Of a stretch of DNA of 64,000 nt, positions 59,473-64,000 are shown one piece after another. How positions within the stretch are numbered: the stretch's first letter is position 1; each line of letters starts with the position of its first letter. Source of the DNA: Mangrovimonas spongiae (GTDB lineage: Bacteria > Bacteroidota > Bacteroidia > Flavobacteriales > Flavobacteriaceae); the NCBI RefSeq assembly GCF_003944795.1, contig NZ_RWBG01000001.1:620001-684000 (forward strand). Direction: 5' to 3'. The translations under genes were made by a program, and so were the position numbers. The notes below the pieces were generated by a model that made no database searches, was not told where the DNA came from, and saw only the letters and a list, made by a program, of their open reading frames with translations.

Positions 59473-60276
59473 ATGATAGTTGTTAAGAAGTTATTTTTAG
59501 CTTTAGGAGTAACCTTAGTGTCCTGTAATTTTGGAAACCTTAAGTTTATGGGCGATATAGAAAACGACTTAAAAGAAGTCTCAGCGGTTGAAACCATAAC
59601 GCAATCAAATCTCTATTGGGTGATAGAAGATTCGGGGAATGATAATGTGCTTTATGGTTTAGATGGAACCGGAAATTTAATATCAGAAGTAAGAATTTTA
59701 AATAGTAAAAACAAGGACTGGGAAGACCTGACTTCAGATAATTTAGGGAATATTTATATTGGTGATTTTGGTAACAATTCTAAAAAGCGTAAAAAATTTC
59801 AAATTTATAAAGTAACTAATCCAGAAGGTAAAACTGAAACGACTGCTGAGGTTGTAGAGTTTAAATTGCCTAAAAAAATGAAGTCTGAAGATTTTGAAGC
59901 CTTTTTTCTATACCAAAACTATTTTTACATTTTTAGTAAAGAGAAGAAATCAGCAGTCATGATTAAAGTTAAAAATGAGATAGGAGAGCAGAAGGCAAAA
60001 TTTGTAACAAAATTTAAATTAAAAGAAAAAAAAACGAAAATAACCTCTGCCGATATTTCTAAAGATGGAAAAACTGTTGTTTTGCTTAATCATGATAAAT
60101 TATGGAAACTAAGTCATTATTCAGAGGATAATTTTTTTACAGGCGATATTGAAAAAATTCTATTTAAGCACGATTCGCAAAAAGAAGGACTTTGCTTTAA
60201 AAATGATACCATAATTATTACAGATGAGAGAAATGGTAGTGAAGGCGGTAATATGTATCAAATACAACTAAAATAA
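59473..60276 (+). CDS. Beta-propeller-like lipoprotein
   Basis: A 267-residue lipoprotein (lipobox TLVSC, Cys18). From residue 35 a series of repeating strands (YWVIEDSGNDNVLYGLDGTGNLI, DWEDLTSDNLGNIYIGDFGNNSKKRKKFQIYKV, EDFEAFFLYQNYFYIFSKEK, TSADISKDGKTVVLLNHDKLWKL) suggests a small beta-propeller or esterase-like-activity fold, with TDERNGSEGGNMYQI at the end. No catalytic residues are identified. Convergent with the phosphoesterase-barrel gene, overlapping its stop by nine bases. Confidence 0.65.
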   Translation: MIVVKKLFLALGVTLVSCNFGNLKFMGDIENDLKEVSAVETITQSNLYWVIEDSGNDNVLYGLDGTGNLISEVRILNSKNKDWEDLTSDNLGNIYIGDFGNNSKKRKKFQIYKVTNPEGKTETTAEVVEFKLPKKMKSEDFEAFFLYQNYFYIFSKEKKSAVMIKVKNEIGEQKAKFVTKFKLKEKKTKITSADISKDGKTVVLLNHDKLWKLSHYSEDNFFTGDIEKILFKHDSQKEGLCFKNDTIIITDERNGSEGGNMYQIQLK

Positions 60277-63200
60277 TACGCCTAAACCAAAAGCAAACCT
60301 AGGGTTTTCATTGCTGTTAAATAATGAAATATTTGCGGTAAGCATTTCGGCGCCAATAATCATAACACCACCGCCATACGAGGTGTGCCAAGTGTTAGAA
60401 AAATCGTTTTCTAGCCAAACGCGACCATAATCAAAACCACCATAAAGGGCCACATTAATAGGTAGTAAACCTGTACGCATTTTACCAAAGAGGTAACGTA
60501 CATCGGTTAACTGGTAAAATGCATTTTTACCAGTAAAACGTTCGTTTCTGTAGCCTCGTAAGCCATTACTAGCACCAATTGATGCGGCTTGGAAAAATTC
60601 AAATTCATTTCCTAAGGAAATATGTCCTTTTAGTTTTGAAGCCAATACTAGTTTTCCGCTAGAAAGAAGTTTGTAATCTACACTCATATCTGGAATAATA
60701 TATCCAAAATCTTTATGATTATCGATATTGGTTTTATAACCAGAAGTAATTCCAAAGGACATGCCTAGGGTAGGAAACGCGTTATAGTCTTTGTTTTTAA
60801 ATGTATAAGAAAGTTCCACACCAGCGTAGTGGTTTCTATTTTCAATAAGTGTGTTATTATAGTAGGTGTTTATAAAACGGTTTTGTGTTTGTTCTACTTC
60901 AATGGTTTCGTATAGCAGTTTTAAGGACGTTTTACTGCCTAAATCGCCACGTTTTATTAGGCTAGGGGCAATTTTAAAACCGCTTAATTTAACGCGGTTG
61001 TAATCTAAATCGTATATATGATCGTTGTCATAATTAGGATTAGTTGTTTCATTGCCAAACCCAAAAAAGTTGATGCTGTAGTTAGGGCTTGTTAATCTAG
61101 CATTAAGCCCTAAATTAAAATCATTAATAACTTGAGTAAATTCGCCATCGTATTCAAAATCAAAACCTTGTGTTGCAAAATAGTATGCTCCAGATAGTTT
61201 GTGTTGCTCAGTAAAAGGGTTTCTTTTAAAACCATTAACGGTATAGGTTCCGGATAAGCCTAGTTTAACGCCGTCATCTGGATTATAGCCTAAAATTGGC
61301 GCCACTGCGAAAGCATTAAAACTAGGTTTTTCATAGTCGTAAATGTTTATATCGTAGTCGTCTGTTAATGTAATATGTCCTTTTTGGGTTTTAAAGGTGT
61401 TGGGTTTTGATTTAAAATCGTATATAAACACTTTTTTACCATTTTCTATAGTGTAGACATCATTGTTTTGACCACCAATAAGGTACATTGCAATATACTT
61501 GTTGCTACTTCCGTGAACGTGTAAAACATCATCATCATCTAAAGCATAGAGCCAAATAGCTTTGGTTTCTGTTAAAGAAAAAGTACGTTTAAAAAATACA
61601 TCGGCTTTTTTGCCTTTTTTAATTCTGTAGCCAACAATTTTTGTTTCTCCGTTGGGTAAACGTTCAATATCAAACCAATCGTCTTTATCGGTACCTTGAA
61701 CAACAACTGTCTTAGAGACTATGTTATAATAATCTTTAGCCATTTTTAATAGGTGTGAGCGTCTGTCTTTAAGTTGCTGTTTAATCGTGTTGGTTGTATT
61801 ATTTTGAAGTTCTTCTGGGAAATTTTCAAAAGCTTCATCAATAACTTGATTGGTTAAATGTGTTTGAATGTATTTAGCTTGTTCTTCCCAAATGGAGCCA
61901 TCAGATTGCGATGTGAGTACGACATCCAATTTATATGGTGTTAAGTTGAACCATTTTATGTTTTTTAATTGGGCATCGTAGGTTTGAAATTTTCTAGCCA
62001 GTGGTATAAGAATACGTCCTATGGAGAACAAAAACCCGTCGCCAATTTTAGAAAACGCTTGATCGCGATCTCTAGGAACGGGTTGATAAACAGTTTTTTT
62101 ATCTACTTTGGTTGTAGCCCAACGCCATTGATCGGCGTGTCTGTCCCAATCGCCAATTAGCATATCAAACAATCTGGCGCGAATAAATGCGGCCTCGTCA
62201 ATAATAACATCTTCATCAGAGCGTATTTCTAGAAACATATCATCAGTTCCAATAAGCTCGTCTGAATACGCAAAGCTTTTAAGGTACCCGTGGTCGTCTC
62301 CAGCGTGTTCTTCAATCATGTATAGCTCATCGCCAAATGTGTCAATATATTCTAAAAACGTCTCTTGTTTAGGGACGTAGTAAAGCTTAGGATTAGTATG
62401 TAATACATTAATTGGAGTTGAAAGGTTATCAATTATAAATGGTGCATAAGGATGCGACCCTGTAAAGACATCAAAAACCAAACCTTCGGTATAGGTGTTG
62501 CTAAATTGACCTTCTACATATTGATCTTTAAAAGCCACCGATTGAATAAAGTTTTGGGCGTTTTTACGCAACCCACGCATCACAAATTCCTTTCCTGTAG
62601 AATCAGCTAGGCGTAAGGAGTTTGATTGTGTTCCGCCACCTTTTCGTATTGGGGTTAAACCGCCCATTAACGTATCTAACATAACCGTTTTTGCTAAAAT
62701 GGGTTTGCTGTAAGCGTTGCGATAGCGATTACCCCATAAAAACTTATAAAATCCAGATTTTTTTGTTTCTTCTGGTGTGTAAACGGAGGCAGTTACAGTA
62801 GGGTTGTGGTGTTGTTTAAAAGTTGTTTTTGGGTGAGTTTTTGAGGTGTAAATTTCAGTGTTAAAAAGTGTTTCTTTTGTGTTAGAATCGACATATTCAA
62901 CAGTTGAAGAACCGTCTTCATAAATTAATAATTTAGCAAAACCGTTATTGCTTGAGGTAAATTGTGCGCCAGCTTCTAACTTGGTTGCTGTGGATTTAGA
63001 TCCAGAGCCACTAATTATTTGAGGTAAATTATCTTGAACAATATATTGCAAGCTATGCTCATGTCCAGATACAAAAATAACACGATCGTTTTCTTGAGCA
63101 ATTCTAATCATGCGTTTTCTAAACTCGTTGTAGCGTTTAAACTGAATATCGGCAGGAACAACTCCAGTTGTTTTTCTAAGCAGATTTTTTAGAGTGCCTA

Positions 63201-63945
63201 AAACAGGGAGAGGTTTTAAATGCTCTTGAAACGAATACTTGCCATTGTGCGGACCAAATGAAAATAAAGGATGATGCAAAGCAATAATAGTAGTTTTACC
63301 CCGTGATTTTTTTACATCGCTTTCAAACTCATCCCAAAAAACTTCTCGGGTTTTTATGTCGCACTTGTCATTCATGGTTGGGTGGTTGTTCCAATTGGTT
63401 AAATACCACTCAGAATCGACAATAATAAGCTCTATATCATCAGAAATAGTTTCGCGCTCTAATGGGCAACCGTGTTCTGGTAAAAAGGAATTTTTCCCTA
63501 AAGCATCGTCAATATAGTCTTCTTGACGTTCAAGACCATTTAAACCGTTGTACCAATCGTGATTTCCTGGAATAAAAATGGCTCTTCCTTTAAAGTCTTT
63601 TGTAGCTTGTGTTTGAACATACAATTGGTGTTCGGCAAAATCCCTTCCTTTTTTGCCCTTTTTTGGCATACCTTTAGGGTAAATGTTATCACCTAAAAAT
63701 AAAGCCGTACTATTTTTATCAGCAGTTTCTATAGTTTGTTTAAAATGCTGAAGAGCTTTTGTTGAAGTTCCTATTGGGGAGTTTCCTGCATCACCAATAA
63801 GATAAAACGTATGGGAAACAGGTTTATTAGGTAGGGTATAATTATCGTCAATATTCTTGTATTGCGTTTTAAATGTCGCGCAGCTAATAGCTAGAAAAGC
63901 TATAAGAAATAGAGAGAGAAATCTACTAAGTTTTAAATGCGTCAT
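60268..63945 (-). CDS. Lipoprotein metallophosphoesterase fused to an outer-membrane barrel
   Basis: A 1225-residue protein. Residues 1-25 are a lipoprotein signal (AISCATF, Cys22). Residues 45-330 hold the calcineurin-like phosphoesterase: YLIGDAGNSPIG, LFLGDNIYPKG, IPGNHDWYNGL, IALHHPLFSFGPH, VSGHEHSLQY. The middle (about 400-870) has RARLFDMLIGDWDRHADQWRW and YQPVPRDRDQAFSK, a kinase-like or HipA-like pattern often found in such proteins, and VVQGTDKDDWFDIER. The last 350 residues are a BamA/Omp85-like barrel ending AFGLGVLF. Length and layout are unusual. The enzyme domain would face the periplasm or the surface. Confidence 0.82.
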   Translation of the reverse strand: MTHLKLSRFLSLFLIAFLAISCATFKTQYKNIDDNYTLPNKPVSHTFYLIGDAGNSPIGTSTKALQHFKQTIETADKNSTALFLGDNIYPKGMPKKGKKGRDFAEHQLYVQTQATKDFKGRAIFIPGNHDWYNGLNGLERQEDYIDDALGKNSFLPEHGCPLERETISDDIELIIVDSEWYLTNWNNHPTMNDKCDIKTREVFWDEFESDVKKSRGKTTIIALHHPLFSFGPHNGKYSFQEHLKPLPVLGTLKNLLRKTTGVVPADIQFKRYNEFRKRMIRIAQENDRVIFVSGHEHSLQYIVQDNLPQIISGSGSKSTATKLEAGAQFTSSNNGFAKLLIYEDGSSTVEYVDSNTKETLFNTEIYTSKTHPKTTFKQHHNPTVTASVYTPEETKKSGFYKFLWGNRYRNAYSKPILAKTVMLDTLMGGLTPIRKGGGTQSNSLRLADSTGKEFVMRGLRKNAQNFIQSVAFKDQYVEGQFSNTYTEGLVFDVFTGSHPYAPFIIDNLSTPINVLHTNPKLYYVPKQETFLEYIDTFGDELYMIEEHAGDDHGYLKSFAYSDELIGTDDMFLEIRSDEDVIIDEAAFIRARLFDMLIGDWDRHADQWRWATTKVDKKTVYQPVPRDRDQAFSKIGDGFLFSIGRILIPLARKFQTYDAQLKNIKWFNLTPYKLDVVLTSQSDGSIWEEQAKYIQTHLTNQVIDEAFENFPEELQNNTTNTIKQQLKDRRSHLLKMAKDYYNIVSKTVVVQGTDKDDWFDIERLPNGETKIVGYRIKKGKKADVFFKRTFSLTETKAIWLYALDDDDVLHVHGSSNKYIAMYLIGGQNNDVYTIENGKKVFIYDFKSKPNTFKTQKGHITLTDDYDINIYDYEKPSFNAFAVAPILGYNPDDGVKLGLSGTYTVNGFKRNPFTEQHKLSGAYYFATQGFDFEYDGEFTQVINDFNLGLNARLTSPNYSINFFGFGNETTNPNYDNDHIYDLDYNRVKLSGFKIAPSLIKRGDLGSKTSLKLLYETIEVEQTQNRFINTYYNNTLIENRNHYAGVELSYTFKNKDYNAFPTLGMSFGITSGYKTNIDNHKDFGYIIPDMSVDYKLLSSGKLVLASKLKGHISLGNEFEFFQAASIGASNGLRGYRNERFTGKNAFYQLTDVRYLFGKMRTGLLPINVALYGGFDYGRVWLENDFSNTWHTSYGGGVMIIGAEMLTANISLFNSNENPRFAFGLGVLF

Positions 63946-64000
63946 ATTAAAAAAAACAAAAGCTAAAAGTAAGGATGTTGTCGTTGGGTTTATGTTTTTC

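Overview
This is an AT-rich chromosomal window from a bacterium of the phylum Bacteroidota, almost certainly a marine-type member of the Flavobacteriaceae. The evidence is: two proteins with type IX secretion (T9SS) C-terminal sorting domains; many lipoproteins and TonB-linked proteins; clade-typical families such as DUF4271, DUF4296, DUF4230 and DUF4260; a DnaE with a fused proofreading domain; an S16 protein with a long acidic tail; and promoters with the Bacteroidota -7 box TAnnTTTG. No insertion sequence, prophage, rRNA operon or CRISPR array was seen. Most of the window is ordinary core genome with well packed genes.

Layout. 1-6100: hemD (cut by the window edge) with a DUF4271 gene, a polyprenol-phosphate mannosyltransferase / dihydroorotase / DUF4296 operon, an epimerase, and tyrS. 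6200-13100: a LuxE-like acyl-protein synthetase, two T9SS sorting-domain proteins, a PhoB/PhoR-like two-component pair, and a MurG-like glycosyltransferase. 13100-17800: trmB, a LysE exporter, an alkyltransferase-like protein, Mrp/ApbC, NifU, then a ferredoxin reductase / ferredoxin pair (Fe-S assembly and electron supply). 17800-23100: a phosphoesterase, glutaryl-CoA-type dehydrogenase, trmN6, rimM, rpsP, and a Ca-binding-repeat lipoprotein. 23200-29300: dnaE, trxA, a DUF58 protein, tRNA-Asp. 29300-33000: a structured intergenic region, a 60-residue exported peptide, a sensor kinase with periplasmic TPRs, its response regulator, and a palindromic control region that may drive a small RNA. 33000-37100: a BlaI/BlaR1 regulatory module with a 34-bp perfect palindrome. 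37100-42100: membrane and envelope genes, including a GT2/flippase pair, then ruvC. 42067-42521: a frameshifted four-helix-bundle gene set between 7-bp-period repeats. 42500-49600: hemW, a cyclase-family protein, several small genes, an M20 dipeptidase, tRNA-Leu. 49765-59444: a catabolic locus. 59470-63945: a lipoprotein and a phosphoesterase fused to an outer-membrane barrel.

Most interesting. (1) The 49.8-59.4 kb locus combines a TonB receptor, an exported lipoprotein alpha/beta hydrolase, a cytoplasmic alpha/beta hydrolase, an SSS symporter, a 3-hydroxybutyrate-dehydrogenase-like SDR and an acyl-CoA ligase. This set would suit uptake and breakdown of a small ester or hydroxyalkanoate oligomer. 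Its two promoters share a 12-bp element at identical spacing from the -7 box. (2) The exported peptide, TPR kinase and regulator form a candidate signalling system, with recurring AAACCG half-sites and a possible small RNA. (3) The four-helix-bundle gene with 7-bp repeats on both flanks looks like a small inserted cassette. It alters the end of ruvC and abuts the TTG start of hemW. (4) Two diverged intergenic elements (27.6 and 48.0 kb) share one architecture, and the two tRNA genes share an almost identical promoter and leader.
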